NCBI RefSeq assembly: GCF_026627505.1
Contig: NZ_JAPNLK010000082.1
Coordinates: forward strand, 1 to 35,932
Source: Streptomyces sp. H27-H5
GTDB lineage: Bacteria; Actinomycetota; Actinomycetes; Streptomycetales; Streptomycetaceae
DNA length: 35,932 bases
Reading direction: 5' to 3'
Below are positions 8,041-15,350 of the stretch, piece after piece. The notes beneath the pieces were generated by a model that was given only the letters and a program-made list of their open reading frames with translations, had not been told where the DNA came from and did no database searches. Position numbers and translations under genes: made by a program. Numbering within the stretch: position 1 is the stretch's first letter; each line of letters begins with the position of its first letter.

Positions 8041-9318
8041 TCAGTCGCGCAGAGGCAGCTGTACGACGAGGAGCTTTCCGGCCATCGTGACCCCGCCGTC
8101 CATCGCGATGGCCAGCCTGTCCGCGTACACGTGCGGGCCGTCCACGACCTCGGGGCCCCGCGGCTCGTCGCCGTCCTCGGTGCCCACCTCACCCAACAGG
8201 TACGGGATGGGGCTGTGTCCGTGTACGACGCGGCCACCTCCGTAGGTGCCCAGGAGTTCCCGCACGGCCTGCGGGCCGGTTTCCTCGTCGCGGAAGGCGA
8301 ACCGCTTGGTGAACTTTCGGAAGAGGTCCCACGTGATGTCTGCGTCGTTGCGGTTGAGTAGCTCGTGGATGGTGTCGTTGACGTCCTCGATGGAGCTGCC
8401 GTAGTCGAGGTAGGCGGTGGTGTCGGAGTGCAGCAGCAGGTGCCCGTCCTCCAGGGTGGCCGCGTCGAGCCGCGACATCCACTGGAGGTGCACGTCCTCC
8501 AAGCGCTCCATGTCGGTGCGCTGACCGCCGTTGAGCAGCCAGGCGGCCTGGAAGGTGGCGGTGCCGGCGCCGGAGTGGATCGGGGTGTCGCCGAAGCGCT
8601 TGGCGCCGATGAGCAGCAGCTCGTGGTTGCCCATGAGGGCCTTGCAGTAGCCGCCCGCGGCGGCGGCCTCGGCGGAGAGCCGCATGACCAGGTCGATGAC
8701 CCCGATGCCGTCGGGTCCCCGGTCGGTGAAGTCCCCGAGGAACCAGAGCCGGGCGTTGCCCGCGGACCACCGTCGGTCGGCGTCGATGAGGTTCTGCGCC
8801 TGGAGTTCGGTGACGAGTTCGTCCAGGTAGCCGTGTACGTCGCCCACGACGTACAGCGGGCCGGGCCCGGGCGCCGCGGTCTCCTGGGGGACGTAGTGGA
8901 CCTGGACGGTGTCGCCGGGGCCGCCCTGTGCGCCCCGGCCGATGACGGGCAGGTCGCGCTGCGTGGGCGTGTACCCCTCGGGGTCCTCGTCCTCGGCCGG
9001 CGCGGGCGCGTCCGGCACGTCCGACGCGACGGGCGCGAGGCCCGGGTACGCGCCGACGACCCTTTGGTGAGGCACGTGTTCGACCTCCGGGCGCACCGCG
9101 ACGCGGTCCGTCGGGTGGGTGCCGGGCTCCGTCCGGTACTCGGGCAGCCCGTGTCCGGGCGCGCCCTCGCCGTAGTACGCGGGGTACTCGCCGTACACCG
9201 GCTGCTCGCCGGACAAGCCGACGGCCGCCGCGTACGGGGCGGGTTCGATGACCGGCACGCGGAAGTCTCGCAGCGTGTCCGTCCGCATCGCGGGTCCCTG
9301 ACCGGCCCCCTGAGTCAT
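8041..9318 (-). CDS. PPP-family metallophosphatase
   Basis: A 425-residue protein. Residues 1-150 are Pro/Ala/Tyr/Glu-rich and look disordered. The rest is a phosphoprotein-phosphatase-type metallophosphoesterase with the metal motifs in order: GDVHG (159-163), GDFTDRG (195-201), GNHE (230-233), and C-terminal VVHGHSPIPYL. Such enzymes use two metal ions to hydrolyse phosphate esters. Substrates may be phospho-Ser/Thr proteins or dinucleoside polyphosphates, and the sequence does not decide. The ATG at 9318 is chosen because GGAGGGG sits five bases upstream; longer frames lack coding character. Confidence 0.9.
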   Translation of the reverse strand: MTQGAGQGPAMRTDTLRDFRVPVIEPAPYAAAVGLSGEQPVYGEYPAYYGEGAPGHGLPEYRTEPGTHPTDRVAVRPEVEHVPHQRVVGAYPGLAPVASDVPDAPAPAEDEDPEGYTPTQRDLPVIGRGAQGGPGDTVQVHYVPQETAAPGPGPLYVVGDVHGYLDELVTELQAQNLIDADRRWSAGNARLWFLGDFTDRGPDGIGVIDLVMRLSAEAAAAGGYCKALMGNHELLLIGAKRFGDTPIHSGAGTATFQAAWLLNGGQRTDMERLEDVHLQWMSRLDAATLEDGHLLLHSDTTAYLDYGSSIEDVNDTIHELLNRNDADITWDLFRKFTKRFAFRDEETGPQAVRELLGTYGGGRVVHGHSPIPYLLGEVGTEDGDEPRGPEVVDGPHVYADRLAIAMDGGVTMAGKLLVVQLPLRD

Positions 9319-9356
9319 CGACCCCTCCACCACCGTCGCGCTGCCGTACACCTGCG

Positions 9357-9383
9357 GACCCTCTGACCTCCGGTCGGAGGGTC
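9357..9383 (-). promoter_or_regulatory. Long hairpin in the phosphatase leader
   Basis: Bases 9357-9368 and 9372-9383 form a 12-bp stem with one G-T wobble around a 3-base loop. It lies 39 bases before the phosphatase start and just inside the predicted transcript. It could be an RNA control element or a DNA operator. Confidence 0.5.
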
Positions 9384-9400
9384 CGTGATGTCGTGCGCCC

Positions 9401-9430
9401 ATCATAGGAATGCGGCTCGCGCTCTGTGAC
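9401..9430 (-). promoter_or_regulatory. Promoter of the phosphatase gene
   Basis: On the minus strand TATGAT (RC of 9401-9406) matches the -10 consensus at five of six positions, and GTCACA (RC of 9425-9430) lies 18 bases upstream as a -35. Transcription would start near 9394, giving a leader of about 75 bases that contains the hairpin at 9357-9383. Confidence 0.5.
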
Positions 9431-9508
9431 GCACCAGGGGTGGTGAATCCTGGCCGGAGCCGGTCCTTCCTGCCACTTTCTACCGATATCGGTGTGGTTG
9501 AAATCTTT

Positions 9509-9529
9509 GACGGGGCTGTCGGCCCCGTC
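9509..9529 (-). terminator. Hairpin terminator after the LacI-family gene
   Basis: A perfect 8-bp stem, GACGGGGC (9509-9516) with GCCCCGTC (9522-9529) and a 5-base loop. It lies about 40 bases beyond the stop codon of the minus-strand regulator. There is no strong T-run. Confidence 0.55.
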
Positions 9530-9569
9530 GGTGTGGCGTCCGCCGCCGCCGATTCGACCCGCCGAGCGG

Positions 9570-10685
9570 TCAGTCCTGGGCAGGTGAGCGGGGCGGGCTG
9601 ACGGTCGTGCGGGGCTGCCTGCGCTGTGAGGAGGTACGGATGATCAGTTCGGTCGGGACGACCTGTTCGACGGGCCGGCCGGTGTCGACTCCCTCGATCG
9701 CGTCGATGAGCAACTGCACGACGGCCGTGCCGATGCGCCGCGGTTTCAGGGAGAGGGTGGTGATCGGCGGTTCGGTGTTCGCGTACACGGTCGATTCGCT
9801 GCAGCACACGAGCAACAGGTCCTCGGGAACACGCAGCCCGTAGCGCCGGGCGGCGGCGAGCAGATCGGTGCCGTTGGGGTCGAAGAGCCCGTAGACGGCG
9901 TCGGGTCGGTCGGGTCGGGCGAGCAGCCGGTCGGCGGCGACCGCACCCGCGCACGGGTCGTGGGCGGGGTAGGACTCGTAGACGGGGTCTTGGCCGACGC
10001 GCTCGCACCAGTTGAGGTAGGCGGTGGTGGAGAGCCGTGTGTAGGTGTCGGTGGTGGTGCCGGTGAGCAACCCGATCCGGCGGGCGCCCGCGGCGGCGAG
10101 GTGGTCGAGCAGGTTGAGTACGGCGGCCTCGTGGTCGTTGTCGACCCAGGCGGTGACGGGGAGGGACCCGGCCGGTCGGCCGTCGGAGACCACGGGCAGG
10201 CCCTGGCGGACGAGCTCGCTGACCACGGGGTCGTGGTCGGAGGGGTCGATCACGACGGTGCCGTCGAGGGCCACGTTGGACCAGACGTCGTGTCGTGAGG
10301 TGGCGGGCAGGATGACGAGGGCGTAGCCGCGGGCGAGCGCGGCGGAGGTCGCCGCCCTCGCCATCTCCGCGAAGTACGCGAATTCGGTGAAGGTGAAAGG
10401 TTCATCCCCGTACGTGGTCACGGTCAGGCCGATGAGGCCCGACTTGCCCGTGCGGAGGGTTCGGGCGGCGGCGGACGGGCGGTAGCCCAGACGGTCGGCG
10501 ACCTCGCGAACGTGGCGACGGGTGGCGTCGGGCAGCCGCCCCTTGCCATTGAGCGCGTCGGAGACGGTCGTGATGGAGACGCCCGCCGCGGCGGCCACGT
10601 CTCTGATGCCGGCCCGGCCCTGTCGGCCGCCGGTCCGCCGGGTGGTCTCGGTCCGGCTCACCTGATGCTTCCCTGCTGCTGTCAT
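9570..10685 (-). CDS. LacI-family transcriptional regulator
   Basis: A 371-residue LacI/GalR regulator. The helix-turn-helix is at residues 27-46 (IRDVAAAAGVSITTVSDALNG), followed by the hinge helix with RPSAAARTLRTG and a periplasmic-binding-protein-like effector domain that ends in TLSLKPRRIGTAVVQLLIDAI. The ligand is not predictable. The start is the ATG at 10685, preceded not by a Shine-Dalgarno but by TACTAT (a possible -10) nine bases upstream, so initiation may be leaderless. It diverges from pat, and the 362-base gap contains two strong palindromes that are candidate operators. No sugar transporter genes lie next to it. Confidence 0.93.
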   Translation of the reverse strand: MTAAGKHQVSRTETTRRTGGRQGRAGIRDVAAAAGVSITTVSDALNGKGRLPDATRRHVREVADRLGYRPSAAARTLRTGKSGLIGLTVTTYGDEPFTFTEFAYFAEMARAATSAALARGYALVILPATSRHDVWSNVALDGTVVIDPSDHDPVVSELVRQGLPVVSDGRPAGSLPVTAWVDNDHEAAVLNLLDHLAAAGARRIGLLTGTTTDTYTRLSTTAYLNWCERVGQDPVYESYPAHDPCAGAVAADRLLARPDRPDAVYGLFDPNGTDLLAAARRYGLRVPEDLLLVCCSESTVYANTEPPITTLSLKPRRIGTAVVQLLIDAIEGVDTGRPVEQVVPTELIIRTSSQRRQPRTTVSPPRSPAQD

Positions 10686-10725
10686 GGCGAGCCGATAGTA
10701 GGGCTCGTGGAGGCGGCTGGTCCGG

Positions 10726-10737
10726 GTGCATATGCAC
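10726..10737. promoter_or_regulatory. 12-bp palindrome GTGCATATGCAC
   Basis: A perfect 12-bp palindrome about 40 bases upstream of the LacI-family start codon, close to where a -35 region would lie. It shares the core GCATATGC-like alternation with the larger palindrome at 10917-10940, and both are plausible operators for the regulator. Confidence 0.45.
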
Positions 10738-10916
10738 GCGTTGACAGGCACGTTTCTGCATGGTTCGCCACCCTCAATGACCTTGGAAAAGAAGGCTTCT
10801 GGTTGCGTGGAGTGAGATTGGAGCTTGTCGGCGGGTACGGGCATGCCAAAACGGGGCGCCGTCTGGTCGGTGGCAACTCACCTGGACGAGGGATGCGCGC
10901 CACGGCGCAGGCCACC

Positions 10917-10940
10917 AGCGCGCGCATATATGCGCGCGCT
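10917..10940. promoter_or_regulatory. Perfect 24-bp palindrome between the LacI-family gene and pat
   Basis: Bases 10917-10928 (AGCGCGCGCATA) are followed by their exact reverse complement at 10929-10940. The inner 22 bases alternate strictly between purine and pyrimidine, so the site could also adopt left-handed or cruciform DNA under supercoiling. It lies 108 bases before the pat start. The remainder of this 362-base gap holds only possible promoter elements and a GTCGAC-rich stretch at 11008-11023. Confidence 0.6.
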
Positions 10941-11047
10941 CCCCCTGTGATCCTGGCGCCCGCCATTCTCGGATCGGCGGAATCCTCATAAGGTGTGCAG
11001 CATTGAGTCGACGGCGACGTCGACGGGACGGTCGAGGAGGACCTGCG

Positions 11048-12130
11048 GTGAGCGAGAAGAGCCCGAGGCTGCGCGCCGAGCTGGACGGCATCCCCACCTA
11101 CAAGCCGGGCAAGCCCGCGGCCGCGGGTGGACCCGTCGCGTTCAAGTTGTCCTCGAACGAGAATCCGTACCCGCCGCTGCCCGGCGTCCTGGAGACGGCC
11201 GTCGCGGCGGCCGGTCGTTTCAACCGCTACCCGGACATGGCCTGCACGGGCCTGGTGAACGAGCTCGCGGAGCGGTTCGGGGTTCCGGTCGAGCACATCG
11301 CGACGGGCACCGGCTCGGTCGGGGTGGCGCAGTCGCTGATCCAGTCGACGGCCGGCCCGGGCGACGAGGTCATGTACGCCTGGCGGTCCTTCGAGGCCTA
11401 CCCGATCATCACGCAGATCTCGGGCGCCACGTCCGTGCAGGTGCCGCTGACCGACGGGGACGTGCACGACCTGGACGCGATGTACGCCGCGATCACCGAG
11501 CGGACCCGTCTGATTTTCGTCTGCAACCCCAACAACCCCACCGGTACCGCGGTGCGCCGGGCGGAGCTGGAGCGGTTCCTGGACCGGGTGCCCTCGGACA
11601 TCCTGGTGGTGCTGGACGAGGCGTACCGCGAGTTCGTGCGTGACACGGATGTTCCGGACGGCATCGAGCTCTACCGCGATCGTCCCAACGTGTGCGTGCT
11701 GCGTACGTTCTCCAAGGCCTACGGGCTGGCCGGCCTGCGCGTCGGTTTCGCGGTGGCGCACGAGCCGGTCGCCGCCGCGCTGCGCAAGACGGCGGTCCCG
11801 TTCGGCGTCAGCCAGCTCGCACAGGACGCGGCGGTCGCCTCGCTGCGCGCCGAGGACGAGCTGATGGGCCGGGTCGGCGCGCTGGTGGGCGAGCGGGCCC
11901 GGGTGCACGCCACGCTGCTCGCGCAGGGCTGGACGGTGGTCCCGGAGACGCAGGCCAACTTCGTGTGGCTGCGGCTGGGTGAGCGGACCGCCGAGTTCGC
12001 GGCGGCCTGCGAGAAGGCCGGTGTGGTGGTCCGGCCCTTCGCGGGCGAGGGCCTGCGGGTCACGATCGGTGAGACCGAGGCGAACGACCTCTTCCTGCAC
12101 GCGGCGGAGGCGTTCCTCAAAGAGCTGTAA
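11048..12130 (+). CDS. pat: Aromatic/histidinol-phosphate-type aminotransferase Pat
   Basis: A 360-residue fold-type I PLP aminotransferase of the HisC family. Visible blocks are KLSSNENPYPPLPG, IATGTGSVGV, VCNPNNPTGT, VVLDEAYREF and the PLP-lysine motif TFSKAYGLAGLRVG. In actinobacteria this subgroup, apart from the his operon, is annotated as phenylalanine or aromatic aminotransferase; that specificity is from family knowledge. The GTG start has GAGGAGG seven bases upstream. An upstream ATG in frame (11003) would add an Arg-rich stretch and is less likely. The stop lies inside a short tandem repeat. Confidence 0.93.
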   Translation: MSEKSPRLRAELDGIPTYKPGKPAAAGGPVAFKLSSNENPYPPLPGVLETAVAAAGRFNRYPDMACTGLVNELAERFGVPVEHIATGTGSVGVAQSLIQSTAGPGDEVMYAWRSFEAYPIITQISGATSVQVPLTDGDVHDLDAMYAAITERTRLIFVCNPNNPTGTAVRRAELERFLDRVPSDILVVLDEAYREFVRDTDVPDGIELYRDRPNVCVLRTFSKAYGLAGLRVGFAVAHEPVAAALRKTAVPFGVSQLAQDAAVASLRAEDELMGRVGALVGERARVHATLLAQGWTVVPETQANFVWLRLGERTAEFAAACEKAGVVVRPFAGEGLRVTIGETEANDLFLHAAEAFLKEL

Positions 12131-12147
12131 GAGCTGTAAGGGCTGTA
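12121..12147 (+). repeat. Short tandem repeat across the pat stop codon
   Basis: The unit GAGCTGTAA occurs twice in a row from 12122, followed by the degenerate copy GGGCTGTAC. The first copy encodes the last codons and stop of pat. It looks like replication slippage. Confidence 0.7.
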
Positions 12148-12160
12148 CGGGTTTCAGAGA

Positions 12161-12176
12161 GCGGGCAGGAGCCCGC
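12161..12176. terminator. Hairpin between convergent genes
   Basis: A perfect 6-bp stem GCGGGC/GCCCGC with the 4-base loop AGGA. It lies between the converging ends of pat and the cyclophilin-like gene and could serve both. Confidence 0.5.
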
Positions 12177-12185
12177 GGGACTCGA

Positions 12186-12554
12186 CTACGCGAGTTCCAC
12201 GCGGATGGGGCCGCCGTCGCGGACGGTGGCCAACAGGCGGGGGTCGCCGTCGAACGAGCCGAGGACGTTGCACGGGCTCGCCAGGCGACTCTCGCCTTCG
12301 CGTGAGATGGGCGTGGGGCCGTAGGGCAGCGCGAGCGCGTCGCCGTCGGTCCAGAAGGCGACCGTGCCCGGGTCGACCACCTGTCGGGCGTCGTGTTCCA
12401 GATCCACCGAGATCCCGGTGTCGAAGTAGACCTCCTCGCCCCAGGTGTTCGCGGAGGCGGAAATCGGGAGTGCCTCCGCCAGGGCCTTGCTGGTCGGGGT
12501 CTCTTCGAGCGTCGCGGTGAGCTGACCCGCAGGCCAGGAGATTCGAATCTTCAT
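12186..12554 (-). CDS. Cyclophilin-like fold protein
   Basis: A 122-residue protein matching, from memory, the small bacterial cyclophilin-like family (formerly DUF369; TM1367-like). Typical features are the MKIRISWPAGQLTATL start, WGEEVYFDTGI, and a late GDGDALALPYGPTPIS-like segment. The members have a cyclophilin-type barrel but no proven isomerase activity, and the function is unknown. The ATG at 12554 gives the usual family start; an ATG at 12563 would add MRP and lies at the edge of the operator-like repeat. No Shine-Dalgarno is visible for either. Confidence 0.75.
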   Translation of the reverse strand: MKIRISWPAGQLTATLEETPTSKALAEALPISASANTWGEEVYFDTGISVDLEHDARQVVDPGTVAFWTDGDALALPYGPTPISREGESRLASPCNVLGSFDGDPRLLATVRDGGPIRVELA

Positions 12555-12562
12555 GGGCCGCA

Positions 12563-12588
12563 TTCAACAATCTGTTGAATCTGTTGAC
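12563..12588. promoter_or_regulatory. Operator-like repeat upstream of the cyclophilin-like gene
   Basis: A perfect inverted repeat TTCAACA-atc-TGTTGAA (12563-12579) overlaps a 9-base direct repeat, ATCTGTTGA twice in succession (12570-12587). Such A/T-rich dyads stand out in this GC-rich DNA and resemble sites of MarR- or TetR-like repressors. No regulator of that kind is adjacent. Confidence 0.55.
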
Positions 12589-12642
12589 TAGGGGGGCCCC
12601 GCTCAAGCGTCCGAAAACCACGTGCGCCATAATGCTTGTGAA

Positions 12643-12658
12643 TGTGAACGCGTTCACA
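12643..12658. promoter_or_regulatory. Rex operator (ROP) of the cyd operon
   Basis: TGTGAACGCGTTCACA is the exact site recognised by the redox repressor Rex, which senses the NADH/NAD+ ratio and is known to control cydABCD in Streptomyces. An extra half-site TGTGAA abuts its left side (12637-12642), so CTTGTGAA (12635) is also mirrored by TTCACAAG (12653). CATAAT at 12628-12633 is a possible -10. Confidence 0.92.
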
Positions 12659-12743
12659 AGCGTGTACTGCTTCATCCCGTATTGAGCAGTGCACAACGGA
12701 CAAAGTGCGGCTGTGACCACGGCGACACGAAGGAGACGACGAC

Positions 12744-14249
12744 GTGGACCAAGCTCTGGCGCCAGAGACCCTGGCGCGATGGCAGTTCGGCATCACCACC
12801 GTCTATCACTTCCTCTTCGTCCCTCTGACGATCTCGCTCGCCGCGCTGGTCGCGATCTTGCAGACCGCCTGGGTGCGGACCGAGAAGGGGAAGTACCTCA
12901 AGGCCACGAAGTTCTGGGGCAAGCTCTTCCTGATCAACATCGCGATGGGCGTCGTCACGGGCATCGTCCAGGAATTCCAGTTCGGCATGAACTGGTCCGA
13001 CTACTCGCGGTTCGTCGGTGACGTCTTCGGAGCGCCGCTGGCCTTCGAGGCCCTGATCGCCTTCTTCTTCGAGTCCACGTTCATCGGCTTGTGGATCTTC
13101 GGGTGGGACAAGCTGCCGAAGAAGATCCACCTGGCCTGCATCTGGATGGTGTCGATCGGCACGATCCTCTCCGCTTACTTCATCCTCGCGGCCAATTCCT
13201 GGATGCAGCACCCGGTCGGCTACCGCATCAACGAGAAGACCGGGCGGGCCGAGCTCACCGACTTCCTGCTCGTCCTGACGCAGAACACCGCCCTGGCGCA
13301 GGTGTTCCACACCCTCACCGCCGCCCTGCTGACCGGGGGCGCGTTCATGGTGGGCATCGCCGCCTTCCACCTGCTGCGCAAGAAGCACATCCCGGTGATG
13401 CGCACCTCGCTGCGGCTGGGCCTGATCGCCGTCGTGGTCGGTGGCCTGCTCACCGCGGTGAGCGGTGACACCCTCGCCAAGATCATGTACAAGCAGCAGC
13501 CGATGAAGATGGCGGCCGCCGAGGCGCTGTGGGACGGCGAGAAGGGCGCGCCCTTCTCGATCTTCGCCTACGGCGACGTCGACAAGGGCCACAACAAGGT
13601 CGCCATAGAGGTGCCCGGCCTGCTGTCGTTCCTCGCGGACAACACCTTCGACTCCTACGTGCCCGGCATCAACGACGTGAACAAGGCCGAGCAGGAGAAG
13701 TACGGGCCCGGCGACTACCGGCCGGAGGTCCCCGTCGCGTACTGGGGCTTCCGCTGGATGATCGGGTTCGGCATGGCGTCCTTCACCATCGGGGCCATCG
13801 GTCTCTGGCTGACGCGGCGCAAGTTCATGCTGCCGCCGGCTCTGCGCACCGGTGAGGACGAACGGCCCCATCTGGTGCTGTTCAGGAAGGCGCTGAATCC
13901 CCGCTTCACCCGCCTCTACTGGCTCACCGCGATCTGGACGCTCGGCTTCCCGCTGATCGCCAACTCCTGGGGGTGGATCTTCACCGAGATGGGCCGCCAG
14001 CCGTGGGTGGTCTACGGGGTCCTGCGCACCCGTGACGCCGTCTCCCCCAGCGTCTCGCAGGGCGAGGTCATCACGTCGATGCTCGTCTTCACGGCCCTCT
14101 ACGCGGTGCTCGCCGTGATCGAGGTCAAGCTGCTCGTGAAGTACGTCAAGACGGGCCCGCCCGAACTGACGGAAGCCGACCTGAACCCGCCCACCAAGAT
14201 CGGCGGGGACGACAAGAACTCCGACCGGCCGATGGCCTTCTCGTACTGA
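12744..14249 (+). CDS. cydA: Cytochrome bd ubiquinol/menaquinol oxidase subunit I
   Basis: A 501-residue membrane protein and the catalytic subunit of cytochrome bd, which reduces O2 to water with electrons from quinol at low oxygen tension. Haem ligands are in place: H22 (TTVYHFLF), H189 (QVFHTLTAALL) and M339 (GFRWMIGFG), with conserved glutamates E102 and E110. Spacing indicates the short Q-loop form. The GTG start has AAGGAG nine bases upstream. It is the first gene of cydA-cydB-cydCD, 85 bases after the Rex operator. Confidence 0.97.
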   Translation: MDQALAPETLARWQFGITTVYHFLFVPLTISLAALVAILQTAWVRTEKGKYLKATKFWGKLFLINIAMGVVTGIVQEFQFGMNWSDYSRFVGDVFGAPLAFEALIAFFFESTFIGLWIFGWDKLPKKIHLACIWMVSIGTILSAYFILAANSWMQHPVGYRINEKTGRAELTDFLLVLTQNTALAQVFHTLTAALLTGGAFMVGIAAFHLLRKKHIPVMRTSLRLGLIAVVVGGLLTAVSGDTLAKIMYKQQPMKMAAAEALWDGEKGAPFSIFAYGDVDKGHNKVAIEVPGLLSFLADNTFDSYVPGINDVNKAEQEKYGPGDYRPEVPVAYWGFRWMIGFGMASFTIGAIGLWLTRRKFMLPPALRTGEDERPHLVLFRKALNPRFTRLYWLTAIWTLGFPLIANSWGWIFTEMGRQPWVVYGVLRTRDAVSPSVSQGEVITSMLVFTALYAVLAVIEVKLLVKYVKTGPPELTEADLNPPTKIGGDDKNSDRPMAFSY

Positions 14250-14267
14250 GGCTGAGGAGACCACACC

Positions 14268-15269
14268 ATGCAACTTCAAGACGTCTGGTTCGTGCTCATC
14301 GCCGTCCTGTGGATCGGCTACTTCTTCCTGGAGGGCTTCGACTTCGGGATCGGCGTACTCACCAAGCTGCTCGCCCGTGACCGCACGGAGAAGCGGGTCC
14401 TGATCAACACGATCGGGCCCGTGTGGGACGGCAACGAGGTCTGGCTGCTCACCGCCGGCGGTGCCACCTTCGCCGCCTTCCCCGAGTGGTACGCGACGCT
14501 CTTCTCCGGCTTCTATCTGCCACTGCTGATCATCCTGGTCTGCCTCATCGTCCGCGGCGTCGCCTTCGAGTACCGCCACAAGCGTCCCGAGGACAAGTGG
14601 CAGACCAACTGGGAACACGCGATCTTCTGGACCTCGCTGATTCCCGCGTTCCTGTGGGGCGTGGCCTTCGCCAACATCGTGCGCGGCGTGAAGATCGACC
14701 AGCACAAGGAGTACGTCGGTACCTTCCTCGACCTGCTCAACGGGTATGCGATCCTCGGCGGCCTGGTCACCCTCACCTTGTTCACCTTCCACGGCGCGGT
14801 GTTCGCCTCGCTCAAGACCGTCGGTGACATCCGGGACCGCTCGCGGAGCCTGGCGACCCGGCTGGGTGTGGTCACCGCCGTGCTGGCCCTGGTCTTCCTG
14901 ACCTGGACCCAGGTCTCGCGGGGTGACGGCAAGAGCCTGATCGCCATGGCCGTCGCGGTCGTGGCGCTGCTCGCGGCGCTCGGCTTCAACCTGGCCGGCC
15001 GTGAGGGATGGTCGTTCGCCCTGTCGGGGGTCACCATCGCCTCCGCCGTCGCGATGCTCTTCCTGACGCTCTTCCCGAACGTCATGCCGTCCTCGTTGAA
15101 CGACGCCTGGAGCCTCACCGTCGACAACGCCTCGTCCACCCCGTACACCCTGAAGATCATGACCTGGCTCGCGGTGGTGGCCACCCCGGTCGTCGTCCTC
15201 TACCAGGGCTGGACCTACTGGGTGTTCCGCAAGCGCATCGGTACGCAGCACATCGTTGACGCGCACTGA
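14268..15269 (+). CDS. cydB: Cytochrome bd oxidase subunit II
   Basis: A 333-residue integral membrane protein, second subunit of the bd oxidase. It has the CydB signatures EGFDFGIG (residues 22-29), GPVWDGNEVWL and a TFHGAVF segment, with about eight membrane helices. It supports haem placement and proton access to CydA. The ATG is preceded by GAGGAG and lies 18 bases after cydA, so the two are co-transcribed. Confidence 0.97.
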   Translation: MQLQDVWFVLIAVLWIGYFFLEGFDFGIGVLTKLLARDRTEKRVLINTIGPVWDGNEVWLLTAGGATFAAFPEWYATLFSGFYLPLLIILVCLIVRGVAFEYRHKRPEDKWQTNWEHAIFWTSLIPAFLWGVAFANIVRGVKIDQHKEYVGTFLDLLNGYAILGGLVTLTLFTFHGAVFASLKTVGDIRDRSRSLATRLGVVTAVLALVFLTWTQVSRGDGKSLIAMAVAVVALLAALGFNLAGREGWSFALSGVTIASAVAMLFLTLFPNVMPSSLNDAWSLTVDNASSTPYTLKIMTWLAVVATPVVVLYQGWTYWVFRKRIGTQHIVDAH

Positions 15270-15279
15270 GTCGCTGACC

Positions 15280-15304
15280 GTCCCGGGCTCTTCGATCCGG
15301 GGAC
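15280..15304 (+). other. Hairpin between cydB and cydCD
   Basis: GTCCCGG (15280-15286) can pair with CCGGGGAC (15297-15304) with one bulged base. This intra-operon stem could lower expression of cydCD relative to cydAB. There is no T-run. Confidence 0.35.
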
Positions 15305-15336
15305 AGCCCGTGCCTGCCTGACCCTGCCGAGGGGAT

Positions 15337-15350
15337 GTTTCACGTGAAAC
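15337..15350. other. parS: parS site 3 over the cydCD translation start
   Basis: An exact GTTTCACGTGAAAC. It spans both candidate start codons of cydCD: it begins within the ATG at 15335 and contains the GTG at 15344. ParB bound here would sit in the middle of the cyd operon. Confidence 0.95.

Noticed and set aside
10003..11047. In-frame upstream extensions of the LacI-family gene (to 10844) and pat (to 11003)
   Set aside because: The extra residues lack family homology and coding character, and the chosen starts fit family length better.
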